64,000 nucleotides of DNA from Malachius bipustulatus (GCA_910589415.1 OU342633.1:14236858-14300857); one strand, 5' to 3'; counted from the first letter of the stretch, positions 1-11,349 are shown. Notes: generated by a model from the letters alone, not told the origin. Numbers and translations are program-made.

Positions 1-172
1 GAAGGACATACCCCTCAATATAAATGCTGGCATCAGTCACATCAGGTCTTAACCAAGTTTCTGAAAAGCAAAACACATACACAGTTACCTCAGCACAGTA
101 AGCTCTTATTTCATCTATTTTTGGCAACAGCGATCGCACATTTAGATGACAGACCTTCAAGGAATTAACCAT
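1..172 (-). CDS. LINE ORF2 endonuclease, N-terminal start (runs off window edge)
   Basis: Reading the minus strand from an ATG at 172 gives about 57 uninterrupted codons that continue past base 1. The start has the pattern of an apurinic-like endonuclease of non-LTR retrotransposons: a LNVRSLLPKIDEI block followed by FCFSETWLRPDV. In this family the first block carries the catalytic Asn and the SETW block the metal-binding Glu. Its job in the family is to nick target DNA for target-primed reverse transcription. A CR1- or Jockey-type LINE fits best, but the RT is outside the window. The MVNSL start lies close before the first motif, as is usual for ORF2. Confidence 0.7.
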   Translation of the reverse strand, partial: MVNSLKVCHLNVRSLLPKIDEIRAYCAEVTVYVFCFSETWLRPDVTDASIYIEGYVL

Positions 173-322
173 TTTATAAAAAGGATTACAACAAACCTAT
201 AAACTAATTTGAACAAAAAGTAAAATACACAATAATAATACAACACCTAAATTTTTAATAACATCAAAACAGGATAATTATTATAAACGTTGCAGGTGAG
301 GAATTTATAAACAACAGTCAAT

Positions 323-513
323 AATTATAAGAACAAACGACTTACCTGTAGGAAGTTCGTTCTGAATTGTATGAGATGTTCGTCCCGATAGATTGACACA
401 CGTAGTTCCACTACTTGTTCTTTATCGAGCACTTTTTTACAGATTTTTTTTTTTTTTTTTTTTTGTCTTATTCCACCGTTATCTCGTCCAGGCCTCTGAT
501 TAATCATTACACT
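323..513. repeat. DIRS left terminal repeat
   Basis: Bases 374-513 are the reverse complement of 5364-5495, differing by a few substitutions and by the length of a poly-T/poly-A run (about 20 T at 445-464 against 15 A at 5414-5428). Bases 323-395 are also the reverse complement of 572-645 in the internal complementary region. This is the 3' end of the element because the genes run on the minus strand. Confidence 0.85.
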
Positions 514-571
514 ATTTGCGTAATCACCTGGAAAAATTATTGTGGGGAAGGGCTACACTATAGGGCTGGGT

Positions 572-683
572 TCAATCTATCGGGACGAACATCTCATACA
601 ATTCAGAACGAACTTCCTACAGGTAAGTCGTTTGTTCTTATAATTGTATCTCGATGTTCGCCCCGACAGATTGACACACGTAG
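572..683. repeat. DIRS internal complementary region (circle-junction template)
   Basis: Bases 572-645 are complementary to the left end (323-395). Bases 643-683 are complementary to the right end (5467-5507). The two halves share one ATT at 643-645. In DIRS replication such a segment is thought to template the joining of the two cDNA ends into a circle. Its position next to the 3' terminal repeat is typical. Confidence 0.85.
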
Positions 684-1153
684 ATGTTCAAAGACATTCA
701 ATAATTTTTCCTCCATAGCTAGTTGTCTAAATGGGTAATTTTAACTTATCTGGAAGAAAAAACAAAAATGTGAGCCCAATTCTATATTTTTAGAAAAAAT
801 CTAGGTAGGTACCTAATAAAATAATTACAAAAAATACAATTACTCATTTTACCTACATATTCATATTACTTGTACCTAGGTATATACTTATTCTAAATAA
901 ATTTATAAAATTATAATCATATCAACCCATAATCGATAGTAATCCCTTCATTAGTATTTTATAGATATAGAAAGACCTATAAACCTATAATTTCTATAAT
1001 TTCTATATTATTTCTATTTCCCCCCTTTTTTTTTTTTTTTTTTTTTTATTATTTCCTATTCATATAATAAGTATCCAATAGACAATAGAATTAGAACACA
1101 ATAGATTCAAAATAGATAATACAATCTATATATTTCCTAAATTTCATACAACG
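684..1153. other. DIRS 3' non-coding region
   Basis: AT-rich sequence between the recombinase stop and the internal complementary region, with a homopolymer T run at about 1027-1047. No gene seen. Confidence 0.5.
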
Positions 1154-2146
1154 TTATGCCCTAACGGCAAGTTCAACAAAATTAATAAGGTCCTCCTGCA
1201 AAGGCCTGTTATAGAATCTAGCAAACATTGTAGAATCTTTTGCCCAACCTACTTTATTATTTATTTGATCTACAGACCAGCCTTTTCTGTAAGCCGCCGA
1301 TGTCGTAGCGTGCCTTGTGCTGTGACTTTTGAATTTCGTGGTATCTACACCACTCAGTGCAAGTACACTCTTTACCCAACGACTTACAGATTGGCGCGCT
1401 GCTCTGTGATGTGGTTTTTTATAGGTCAAAGTTAGATAGGCTTCATTATTCTTCCGAAGTAGTTTGGTTGCTTCCAAATATGCTTTCATTGTTTTAAACA
1501 AACATAAATCTGGTCGATCCTCAAAGGAACTAATTTTTATCACGGGCTGCATCCGTCTATACCCCGAAGTTTTTAATATATCTGATATATGAACTTCAAT
1601 ATAATTATTATAAATCCTAACATCCTGCCATTTTATCGCACAAATTGTTTGTACCCTGTACCCTGTGGCCAATAGTAATAAAACTACAAGCTTCCTTGTC
1701 AGTTTCTCGAGAGAAATCGTCTCCAGGGGGTGCCAATCTTAGATGAAATTTAACACTAGCGATGGATCCCAAGTTGAACTGTATTTAGCAAAATGTGGTC
1801 TAGTTCTAAAAGCTCCTTTCAGAAATCGTTTTATTAATTTTTCGTCGTTATTTGAAAAGTTCAAAATCAAGGATAGAGCCGATCTATGTGAGTTCAGAGC
1901 CGAATAAGTGCCCCCTTGTTGGAAGAGATCATTAAGAAACGATATAATACCTCCTACAGTGCTGCTAAAGACGTTCCGATTTTCTTGTTGACAGAACTCC
2001 CACCATCTTCTGAGGGTTGTTGAATATTGCTTCAGGGTTGAAGAACTTAACGAATTGATCATCACCGGAACAGCAGCCTCGGGAATACCTTTGTTCAAAA
2101 ACGATCGCCTGATAATCTGCACACCACCAGGGAAAGTGTCCTCCAT
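1154..2146 (-). pseudogene. DIRS tyrosine recombinase, one in-frame stop
   Basis: One frame runs from about 2146 to 1154, broken only by a TAA at 1739-1741; the 22 codons between that stop and the next open stretch are in the same frame. The N-terminal part (codons 1-135) is the core-binding domain. The C-terminal part has the catalytic set of a phage-integrase-like recombinase: R in TGYRVQ, H-x-x-R as HSTR, W in VGWAKD, and the nucleophile Y in FARFYNR. Its family role is to insert the circular cDNA into the genome. Apart from the stop the catalytic residues are intact. It overlaps the end of the RNase H frame by about 50 bases, as DIRS genes often do. Confidence 0.85.
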
Positions 2147-3990
2147 AAGGGGTGTGGGGTCCTAAATGGAGATAGCAATAAGTGATTAGAAGGCTCCAAA
2201 ATTAAGGGCCTACCAACGCAAAGTCTAATATATAATGGATACCAAAACTGAGTTACCCATAATGGCACTACCAAGATACCCTCAGATCTGTCTGTGACAA
2301 TCTTATTTAAAACTCTCCCTATTAAGGGGAACGGCGGAAAAGCATAAAAATACCAGCCTTTCTCCCAGTTTAATGTGAATGCATCTGCCTTAAATGCGCC
2401 GGGATCGCGGCGCCAAGACACATACACCTCGCATTTCTTGTTTATTTGTGAAGCAAACAGATCAACATTGGATTTTCCAAAACAATCAATAATTCTTAAA
2501 AAGGCATTCCCGTCTAATTCATATTCAGTCTCTATAGATAAATCTCTGGATTCCTTATCTGCAATTATATTATCCTTTGAAGGTATATACGAGGCGTGAA
2601 TAAAAATATCCCGCTCCTCACACCATTGCCAGATCTTTCGACTCAAGGTATTAAGATTTTCGAACTGTACACCACCCATTTTATTTATGTAAGCAACAGC
2701 AGTCTTATTATCTACTCTCAAAAGAATATTACATTTGGTTCTCATCCTGGCAAAGCATCTTAACGCATAAAAGATAGCTAATAATTCTAAATAATTAATA
2801 TGAAATGTAGATTCCTGTTGAGTCCAAAAACCATGAGTTGCCTCGGAATTTACACTAGCCCCCCATCCAGTCTTAGAGGCGTCGCTGAATATTTCTAAAC
2901 TAAAATCATTCGATGATATGAAATTATAAGCCCTTGGCAGCTTGTACACCCACCAGGAAAATTCTGCCTTCACCAGCTCCGACAAGGGCATATCCTTATC
3001 GTAATTTCCTGAACATCTTTTCAAATATAACATTTTCTCTCTCTCAATACGTTTAATGTAAACTCAGCCATAACGAACAGCCGGGCAGGCTGAAACTAAA
3101 ATACCTAATAACTTCGCGAATTCTCTTATCTTCACGCTACTTTTGCTTTTAAAAAACATTAAATATTTCAACAATTTATGTTTCTTATCTTCGGGCAATG
3201 TCATCGTCATTTGTCTCGTGTTATAAACAAACCCTAGGTATTTACATTCTTGAGAGGGACGTGGGTTGCATTTTTTCTTGTTTATAATAAAACCTAACCT
3301 TTCTAGGGTTGCAGTAACCCTACTGACATGACCTATAACCTCCTCTCTCTCTCTGCCAAGGATTAGAATATCATCTAGATAAATTATGCATAAAATACCT
3401 TTCATGCGAAAATAATTAAATATTGGTTTTAATAATTTTGTAAATGCAAAAGGCGCTGATGATAATCCCATTGGCATGGCATTATATTCGTACAATTCCC
3501 CATTAAATGTAAATCTCAAATACTTCCTATGTCCTTTAAATATAGGTGTAATATCATGTAATATGCGTCTTTTAAATCTATAGTAGCCAAGAACATGTCT
3601 TTTAAAATAAGGTCATTCACCGACTTATAGTTTTCTAATTTGAAATGGGGTGCACTGATAAACTTATTCAATTGTTTAAGGTTCAGAATAAAACGGTAAT
3701 TATTATCGGATTTTGGAACCAGAAAAAATGAAGATAAAAACTCATCTCTAATATGAGAACATTTAGTTACAACTCCCTTACGGATTAAATCCGATAAGGC
3801 TAATTGGTAATTACTAGTTTCCGTCTCAGAGACAGATCTGCAACTAGGATGGAACTTTTGAATTGGCTTGCATGTAAATGGTAATTTATAACCTGTTATC
3901 CAGGATAAAATAGTTTTATCCTTTACAAAACGTCCCCAATTTGATACAAAGTACCTTATTCTTCCAGCATAGCGCTGAGTACTTACAACT
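2095..3990 (-). pseudogene. DIRS reverse transcriptase and RNase H, frameshifted
   Basis: The N-terminal RT half reads from about 3990 to 3560 (FLVPKSDNNYRFILNLKQLN, then ATIDLKDAYY). A one-base shift near 3560 moves the frame, which continues at 3519-3064 with the RT core (MPMGLSSAPFAF and the active site YLDD). A further break near 3040-3064 precedes RNase H in 3033-2095. There FSDASKTGWG supplies the first Asp, YLELLAIFYAL the Glu and LRVDNKT the second Asp. In the family this protein copies element RNA and removes the template. The start probably overlaps the gag end. The lesions make it inactive as read. Confidence 0.82.
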
Positions 3991-5295
3991 ATTTCGGGTA
4001 GTTCTTCCTGTGTGCCTGCTTCGAGTGATTGTAATTCCTGCTCTGCTGCTTCTTCAACCTGCTCCTGTGATACGGGAGCCTGTAGTTTAAAGAATGATTG
4101 CTGGCACTACCCGACACTCCTTGTTGGTAGGTTGAAGTGGATGCCCTAGGTTGATAAGACGATGCCGATGAGAATGGTCTATGTTGGTAGGAGGTGGTTT
4201 TAGGCTTATAAGTTGGTTTCAGTTCTCTACCCGTGCGAAGTTGATTTTTCATGTCCTTGAACTTTTCCGAGAAGTCCTTCCCACATAAATAGGTATCAGG
4301 CTTGCTCTCTTTAACGATTTTCCTTACTGATACGTTTAATTGCGATTCAATATGGTATTTTCTATTGGTAGTAAGCATATGGAAGGCGTCACATAATATT
4401 TTTCCAGCATCAATAAGACCTGGTAACATAGCATTCTTTATTTCTGTTTCCACGGAGTTCTCCGTCAAAAACTTATTTAAAGTCCCGACCATGGCGGAAA
4501 TTCCGATTCCGATCTGATGTTGAATTTGTGAAACATACTTATCCTCTTTTCTGTGTGAATCATCCAACGAAACCTCAATTTCTGGGTTTTACTTCGGTGC
4601 ATTCAAAAGGTCTATATTTTTAGGAACGTTGTATTTTTTCCCTAACAATTCTTTTTCAGCCTTCTCAAGTCCAAGAGTAAGATATTTACTCCATCTATCA
4701 GCAATGACCTGCTGAACTTCCGGACCAAAAATCAATTGGGTACCTTGTGGCTCTTCGCCTAGAAGCCGAAGCACTTCTTCAGATACTACGGGGGTCTCAA
4801 CTGGGACTGGCACCTTGTCCAAAGAGCCAGAACTATTTGCGATCGATCTTGCTTCATCACCGATTCTCCGTAAATCTTCTTCTTCTGAAGTGACGTCACC
4901 TTAAATCGATGTCGAATTAATATGATCCACTTACCTCCGTGAGTATAAAATAGAAAGGAAAAAGGTAATAATAACCCTCACGATTTCTCATAGGTTCAAC
5001 AGTTTTACCTATAATTGTTATAATACGTACATAGGTACGTACTACCCTTCTCAATAATCCTCAATTCACTAAACTTCTAGCTTTAACAGTTTTAGCTAGG
5101 AACTAATCACATAGGTTTAACAGTTTTACCTACGAATAGTTTTTATAACAATACCAACACAAATTGGTACGTACCAGAAGTACTAGAAGCACTAGAAGTT
5201 GAACTATCATTGTCTAACCTCTCCAGTTCTTCTAATAATTTCCTTCTTTTCCTTTTCAATAGTTGTTTTTCCCTATTACTTTTTCTTTTAGACAT
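3989..5295 (-). pseudogene. DIRS gag-like protein, candidate intron and one in-frame stop
   Basis: The main body is 4884-3989, with one in-frame TAA at 4589-4591 that separates two stretches in the same frame. Upstream, an ATG at 5295 opens about 40 codons of a basic then Ser/Thr-rich peptide (MSKRKSNREKQLLKRKRRK). It ends at a GTACGT donor (5174). An acceptor ending CTTCAG at 4885 restores phase exactly, so a 290-bp intron is plausible. The remainder is a helical segment followed by a Ser/Tyr/Gln-rich basic tail without zinc knuckles. DIRS gag is poorly conserved, so this call rests on position and composition. Confidence 0.6.
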
Positions 5296-5363
5296 TTTTA
5301 ATAATAATTATTTCTCACTTTATCTTCTGAAAATATTCACGATGTTGCTCGTATAAAGCACAA

Positions 5364-5507
5364 TAGTGTAATGATTAATCAGAGGCCTGGACGAGATAAC
5401 GGTGGAATAAGACAAAAAAAAAAAAAAATCTGTAAAAAAGTGCTCGATAAAGAACAAGTAGTGGAACTACGTGTGTCAATCTGTCGGGGCGAACATCGAG
5501 ATACAAT
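5364..5507. repeat. DIRS right terminal repeat
   Basis: Reverse complement of the left terminal repeat; 5467-5507 is also complementary to 643-683. As the 5' end of a minus-strand element it should carry the promoter, but no core motif is obvious. Confidence 0.82.
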
Positions 5508-5954
5508 ATGTCCAATAAACGTAATATAATGGTCTATGGCCTATACCGGCTCTAATTTGATATGCAGGTACCGCAGGAACTGTTATACCTAACAGATTTA
5601 AGTACGTTAATAATTATTGTAGAATCTATTCAATAAAAAAAATAAAGAATCAATTAAATAAATAAATTAGTTGGATCCCTACCAATGTGTTGGGAAAAAA
5701 AAATTGATAATAAACAACGCACAAAATGATAGCAAAGCTTTAAATTTAAAATCCGTTGATGCTACTCGCTCCCTTATTACCTACTACAAAAAATAATAAC
5801 AACCGAGGAAGTGACTGTTACTGTTACATACGATGAGTATCGTATACCTACCTATGTGTAAATATTTACAGGAATTTATACATTTTTAATATCTACATCA
5901 GAAAATTAAAATTAAAACAAACTGCAAATTAATGAGGTTCAAAAAGAAAACAAA
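5508..5954. other. No gene seen
   Basis: AT-rich sequence between the DIRS right end and the L1-ORF1-like gene. No frame, repeat or RNA structure was recognised. Confidence 0.4.
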
Positions 5955-6702
5955 TCATTTTTGCGGCTTCAAATCCTCCGAAACACGCACGATACGCCTT
6001 GTACCATTTACAGAAATGTAAACATTACGATTAAATGTCCAACAATCTCTACCAAAACAACGTCTCGCTTCGCTATACAATTGATATCGCCTTTTAGTGA
6101 GTAATTCAGTCATTAGTATCTTTGTGCCCTTGAATGCAGATTTGTTGCTGTAAATTACATTTCGCACTCGAATCTGGGTAAATTCAATAAGAACAGCTCG
6201 TGGTTTATCAGTTCGTTTTTTTCCAAAGCGATAGCATTCACTGATGTCATGCAGATTCCTTCAAATGGATATTTTTATTCTTCATGGAATTATTTATAAT
6301 ATCTAATAATTTATTAAATAATGTATCCACGTCTCCCTCATTTTTCTCAGGAACACCATAAACCAAAATTTTATTCCTGCAAGCCTGTTGGAGACTGTTA
6401 TCCAATTGATTTGTTGTCTCAGCAATTACTCCACTCAAAGTCTTCACCATTTCACGCAGTGTTCTTAACTGTGTGTCTACACTACGCTGAAATTTTTCAA
6501 ATTTTTTACAAAGTTGATCGATTGTAGTTGAAGCTCTCATCGTATCTATTTCAGGGTCTCCATCGAGTTGACGTGCTGTAGACAATTCATTCCGAAATTT
6601 TTGCATCTCTTCTTGAAAACCAGCCGACATTCGCTCGACCCGAGATAAAATATCTTTTTCCGATGTTTTGACACTCTTCGCGTTCATACGTGTAAAAGGC
6701 AT
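5955..6702 (-). pseudogene. L1-ORF1-like (transposase_22 type) protein, one frameshift
   Basis: ATG at 6702 opens 151 codons to 6247. A one-base shift there leads into a second frame ending at 5955. The first part is a long charged helix, probably coiled coil, with an IDTMRAST stretch. Next comes an RRM-like core with NKILVYGVPEKNEGD, then YRFGKKRTDKPRAVLIEF and, near the end, LLTKRRYQLYSEARR. These are signatures of LINE ORF1 nucleic-acid-binding proteins and their free-standing insect relatives. No reverse transcriptase follows downstream, so this is either a severely truncated LINE or a stand-alone relic. Confidence 0.65.
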
Positions 6703-7028
6703 ACTTACAGTATTTTAAAATGATTGAATAAAACTAAATTACAGAACTATCACAATATTAAGCACAATATTTACGGAGCAGCAGCAAAATACGTCTCACT
6801 CAGTTGACGCCATGAACATCCAAAATATCCAAAAATATGAAAGTAGTAATTGACAGGTTATTGAAAATAAAAGTGCATTTGAAGAAATAATATATAAATA
6901 TTTTTATTGTTTTTATTGTATTAGAACCCTAGGAAACAAGTTGGTATAAAAATAAACAAAAACTTGTATCAATAACTATAAAAAAATCACATGGTTCTTT
7001 TTTGAAAAAGGTAATTTACAATAATCAT
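6703..7028. other. Leader of the ORF1-like gene and AT-rich spacer
   Basis: Bases 6703-6835 are the presumed 5' leader of the minus-strand ORF1-like gene. Bases 6840-7028 are AT-rich with no recognisable gene. Confidence 0.35.
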
Positions 7029-9440
7029 TCATCTTCTGCTTCAAAATCTTAATTTGCATCATTATACCCTTCTATATCTTCTCCGATTTTATCGTCACCA
7101 ATAAGGTTTAGATAAAACGGATGGTCTGCCAAAGGAATCAAATGAAGGTAGCTCTTAATATCCACAAGTGGCTGCTGCTACCGGCTTTCCATTGGGACAA
7201 AGACGCGTTAGATGTTTTTAGACGCGTTAGAAAATATTATTGTGCGTTGTCTGCCATTTCCTTTCTGAATGTTAACCTCTTTATAGTCGTCGGTATCTTC
7301 GTAGTTTGTTTTAGTGAAGATACTGTAGGGTTTTTCTTTCAAAATCTTAATCTCCTCCATTTTTTACCAGTTAATTTTTTGCTTTTTCACAGGTTTTTTT
7401 TCTATTCACAATTTCTTTTTCAATCTTTTCACTTCCAAAGAAGTCTTCACTTTTCATGGAAACTACCCTAATAGGATGTTTTCTTCGACAAGCTTTCATT
7501 ACGTCCACATAATCTTCTTTTCATAATCTTTTCACCGAAGTCACTATCATTCGGTAAGAAGCTGTGCCCTCAAGTTAAAAAACGTAGTCGAATAGTATTT
7601 AAATGTGTGGACTGTTCAAGTACCTACACCTTTCAACATAAGAACCAATTTAATATTCCTATTTTGACCTCCACAAGAGTCGCTCCATAAAATAAGATTT
7701 TTAACTGTTTTCGAGATATAGATGGTTTGTAATATAGAGGTGCAAACAGGAAACAACTTTGTGATCCTCGACCAGCCTGCCCTTCGAACCACAGATTAAA
7801 AGTGTACTTTGTTTCCTTTCCTACATAGATACCACAGTTGTATAACCATAACTGTCTTTTGTAGAATATGATGTTTATAGTTAGCCGTGGTAGAGGGTTT
7901 TTTCAATGTCAAAAGTTAATGTTTCTGTATCTTGATTTTCAGTTGCCTCCTTAATATCGATATTCATTCTATTTCTAGCTTTTTCTGCTTCTTCTAGATG
8001 CATGTTGTGCTCTCTTTCTTTCTCTTCCCCTGAAGGTAATTTTTTTATTTGGCGTCATATGTGTCGCATTTATTACAGGTGTCTTTTTTTGTTTTTTTTT
8101 TAGTTTTAAATTAAATTCAGTTAAAAATACCTTTTCATTCTCTCCTTTACGAAATTGTAACTTTCTATCTTGATAGGGCAACCGAAAGCGAAATTAAAAC
8201 ATGCTAGGTGATAGGTTGCTAGCTATGAAAAACTTTCCTACCCTGGACGGAAAAGTAGAAATGTCAGTTTGATCAACGTTTATTCAGAAGGAAAATTAAA
8301 TGTAAAACTACAATTATTGTAATATGTTCCAGAAAGATTTACTGGCAATTGTTCGACAAATAATTCCCGCTGATTGAATTCAACAACAGTCGAAGTGTTC
8401 ACTGTTCTGTCGATTTCCAAAAATTTCACCAAAATGACACAATTTTTCGTTTCCACATTCTTCGCTTTTACATTTTACAGCTCGTCAATTCGGCATGCTC
8501 CAGTTAGCCCAAAAATAGCTACAATTTTTTTCATTAGATATATTTCGTCGGGAGCTTCTGATAAGAACTTTGAAATTTCATCCTTTGTAAATACTTGAGA
8601 CTTACGAGGCTGTTCCATCATTTTTTCTTTTCATAAAAATGCCTTTAACCGGTCAAATTTTGAAATGTCTTGGTTTTTGTTAAATAGAAATAGTTAGCTT
8701 CAACATGGAGTAGGTATTCTGACCATAATGTAGCAGCAGACAGTGTCTTTGATTTTTCTAAGAAACACGCCAGTAAAACATTTTCAGTTATTGTACCTAG
8801 TAGCATCATTTTCATTCTCCCAGCACACCAGTTATTGAAATTTTCATAAGTTTGATTGTACCGGTCTTTAGATTTGTCCGGCAACAAACTTCTGCATGCT
8901 TTATTTGCAGCTTCTTGAATGAAATTCATTTTGAACTAAACTACGATCAAAGATTCTAAAATTATAGCGGTACAGAGTTTTAGACTTGACAGTGTCATAA
9001 ATTAATAACTTAAAACTATCGTTACTGTGGTAATGTTAAAACATGCCACCTTATAATAATTTGGTTGTTATCACTGAATCGTTTTTATCTTTCCTTCTCA
9101 CGAATGCACATAAAAATGTAGTTTCAACATTATAATCGCCTCCTTTATGACCAGTACCTACTGGCATTATCTTGGTTGTTTGGTTGGTTGTTTTCTGCAT
9201 TTTCCGATGAATGTGCCGTAATGCACAACAAAAATTTCTTCTGAGGATGCATCACCTGAATCAGGCTCATAATATCTGTCATTCAAAGAATTGTCAGAAA
9301 TTTTTTGTTAGGTTAGAGTTGATAATAATGAAGGAACAGATTCATACAAACCAATAATCATATTCTAAGACTTACCATCTTTTCATTATTATCTGATCAA
9401 AGTGCTAGTGCTTTTTCTTTTTCCACCATAAATATGGTTC
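7029..9440 (-). pseudogene. Decayed DUF7869-type transposase-like gene
   Basis: Pieces in several minus-strand frames follow the family order. Near 9440-9230 is an acidic N-terminal stretch (YYEPDSGDASSEE). At 8100-8030 a CNKCD zinc-type motif is followed by HLEEAEKARNRM. At 7960-7560 come TFDIEK, YNCGIY, WFEGQAGRGS and then SDSCGGQNRN. At 7560 is HSFLPNDSDFG, and an acidic tail ends at 7029. The SD-CGGQN and later D/E blocks correspond to the acidic residues of the intact relative at 58925-61210. Many stops and frameshifts make it a pseudogene. The Crypton-like fragment 8240-8929 lies inside its span. DUF7869 is my best family name, from memory of insect proteins with the CGGQN motif. Confidence 0.6.
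8240..8929 (-). pseudogene. Crypton-like tyrosine recombinase, N-terminal fragment
   Basis: From ATG 8929 the frame gives a SAM-like core-binding domain: LLPDKSKDRYNQTYENFNNW, ENVLLACFLEKSKTLSAATLW, then at 8600-8400 KSQVFTKDEISKFLSEAPDE and FGLTGACRIDEL. The last contains the box-I Arg. A TAA follows that block and the frame changes near 8650. The C-terminal HxxR and Tyr part is missing. It resembles the locus at 49022-49919, which keeps the other half, so the two are separate members of one insect recombinase family. Confidence 0.65.
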
Positions 9441-9520
9441 TTTGGGAGTAAATCTTATTGTATTTTTAAACCACTACACAAAAACAACCACACTGATCAA
9501 CAATGTAAACAAAACAAAGT

Positions 9521-9803
9521 GTTTTATGCATAAAAGAACCAAGCAACACTGGATCTGTAATTTGAATAAAAATTAGAATGGACTTTATGCAATAAAGAAC
9601 CAAGGCAAGTTGGTTTTCTGTTGAAAAATGTAGTACATGCCTTCAAAATTTTTCAGTTGGTGCATGCGATCAATATATGGCGTAACCAGAGCTCTAACAC
9701 TTGGCTCTCTATTGCATAACGTTTAGAACCCTATTTGAGTTAGAAATATAAATAATCTCAATTTTTCGCAGAATGTCAGTTGGTTCCCTATTGCATAACG
9801 GGG
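9521..9803. repeat. Four copies of a ~20-bp motif in both orientations
   Basis: The motif TTATGCAATAAAGAACCAAG occurs near 9522 and 9586 on plus. Its reverse form TTGGTTCCCTATTGCATAA is near 9780, with a variant near 9702. Such clusters are typical of subterminal transposase-binding repeats at a DNA transposon end. They lie just upstream of the decayed DUF7869-type gene and may mark that element's 5' end. Confidence 0.4.
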
Positions 9804-10969
9804 TGCAATTATAATGGATACAAGTAAGTACGACTGGTTAGCTAGGTACCGTTCAACGCGTACGCTTTTTGAAGTCCTTAGTACTAGGTACTCCCTTCTC
9901 TTTATAATATTTCGATTTCGGATCATTACAATTTTCAGGCCTAATAAAAATTATTGATATCAATAGAAGGTTATAATAGATGTATTATCTTTTAGGTCAA
10001 GCCATAAACTTAATGCTTTTGCCTTGATATGCTTAAATATAAGTGTACTTAAAAAAATACATTTTCAATTTATTTTTGTATTTTTTTAATTTTTTAGGAA
10101 ATACACAATTTGCCAAAATTTAGCTAACTTTAATATGCTGGTAAAATTACAAAATGTATTTTTCATTATTTTGAACTTTTTCAGCATTGAGGTAATGCCT
10201 TGACTTAAAAGATAATCCTGTGTGGTTGAGGTACCCATCAGGCGCGTCCCAGGTGGCGGATAGGGCACGCCCGTACAGTGATCAATAGTGAGTAAGGTTA
10301 GCAGCGGTTATAGAGCTCGTCGGATTTAAAACTCCAGACTGGCAGCTCAAAAAGCCCTGCCGCGGACCACCTCCCCCAACCTAGTTGTCGTGTCGTAACT
10401 AAAGGTCTGCACAGGAGTTATAACGATGCCGGAGAACGTCTGAAAGTGGACTCTCCGAAAGACCGTAAAACTCTGTTGTCGAGGTCACATCTCGCGAACA
10501 GAGGAATACGGGGGTCTAGGCTTTACCGCCTGAACCAAAAGGAGACAACCTTTAAAACCTAAATCCTACGGCGGGAACCCAGGCTAAAAGGATGCGTGGC
10601 TGAATAGTAGATCAGTCCCTTCTGGATTCAACCTCGAAGAAGTGGCGCACCTTCGAAAATAAATGCCTACCATACGTATGGAGCTCTGCGTATGGTATTT
10701 CATTAATAGCTCCATTACTCGTGGACCATGTGGACCAAGACACACCTAAGTCAAAAAGGGAATGGGATTCTGAAATGAAAGACCCACACAAAAAAACTCT
10801 CAGGAACCGCTCGCAGGACACAGAAAATAGTAGAAACTACAAAACCAGGGGGAAACTGGAGAATCTAGAAAGCTAGGGTTGATGGTGAACCCCAGTGTAA
10901 CAAAATCCGGGACCAGCAAGGAACCGGAACAACGTAAAAGAAGGAGAACCTGCACCAAGGTTCTCAGGA

Positions 10970-11209
10970 GTGCAGCTTAGAGGGGACTTTCTCAAGGCTT
11001 CCTGCGCTGACCAGGCCACAGAGGACTGGCTAGTGCGGGTGGTCAGGGAAATGGAACCCTGGTCAGGAGCGAAACTCGGCAACAAGGACGTTCCGAAACC
11101 TATAAGAGCACCAGTGTGGATACCAAGGACCAAAGAGGAACCAGAAAAAATAAAAAAAAAGACTGGGAATTCAAAACCAGGGATTAAAGACCAGAAACGT
11201 GGATCCTAG
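10970..11209 (+). pseudogene. DUF4780-type LINE ORF1 fragment
   Basis: The 79-codon frame contains DFLKASCADQATEDWLVRVV, then PWSGAKLG and KPIRAPVWIPR. This is the usual order of DUF4780 domains found in insect retrotransposon ORF1 proteins. The normal continuation is lost in a Lys-rich low-complexity stretch near codon 60. The full domain is about 170 residues, so under half is recognisable. Function as a nucleic-acid chaperone is only inferred from position in other LINEs. Confidence 0.6.
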
Positions 11210-11349
11210 TGGACAGAAACCTGACACAAAAGGCCACAACTAATTTTCCTCATGGAAGAAAATAGAGCAACTTCAATGCAGACCTTACCTAACTGGGATT
11301 CTGTTCAACCGACTAGATGGGTAAAGGGAAGGGGGAGCAGAGAAGATGT

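Larger units (their letters stand above)
323..5507 (-). mobile_element. DIRS-type tyrosine-recombinase retrotransposon, structurally complete, coding-defective
   Basis: Gene order on the minus strand is gag, RT, RNase H, tyrosine recombinase, which defines the DIRS order. The termini are inverted repeats (left about 374-513, right 5364-5495). An internal complementary region at 572-683 matches both extreme ends back to back. From that alignment the element starts and ends with the trinucleotide AAT (323-325 and 5505-5507), with a single AAT at the junction (643-645, as ATT on the plus strand). DIRS elements integrate by recombining a circular cDNA through the recombinase, so no target duplication is expected and none is evident. 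The coding frames carry two in-frame stops and one frameshift, so this copy is non-autonomous. Confidence 0.9.

Noticed and set aside
415..738. 107-codon plus-strand frame at the DIRS left end
   Set aside because: It runs through the poly-T and the terminal repeats and has no domain; it is an accident of the inverted repeats.
1154..4591. Recoding of TAA as a sense codon in the DIRS genes
   Set aside because: Only two such codons occur, the host gene and other elements end normally at TAA, and a real frameshift also exists in the RT; simple decay explains it.
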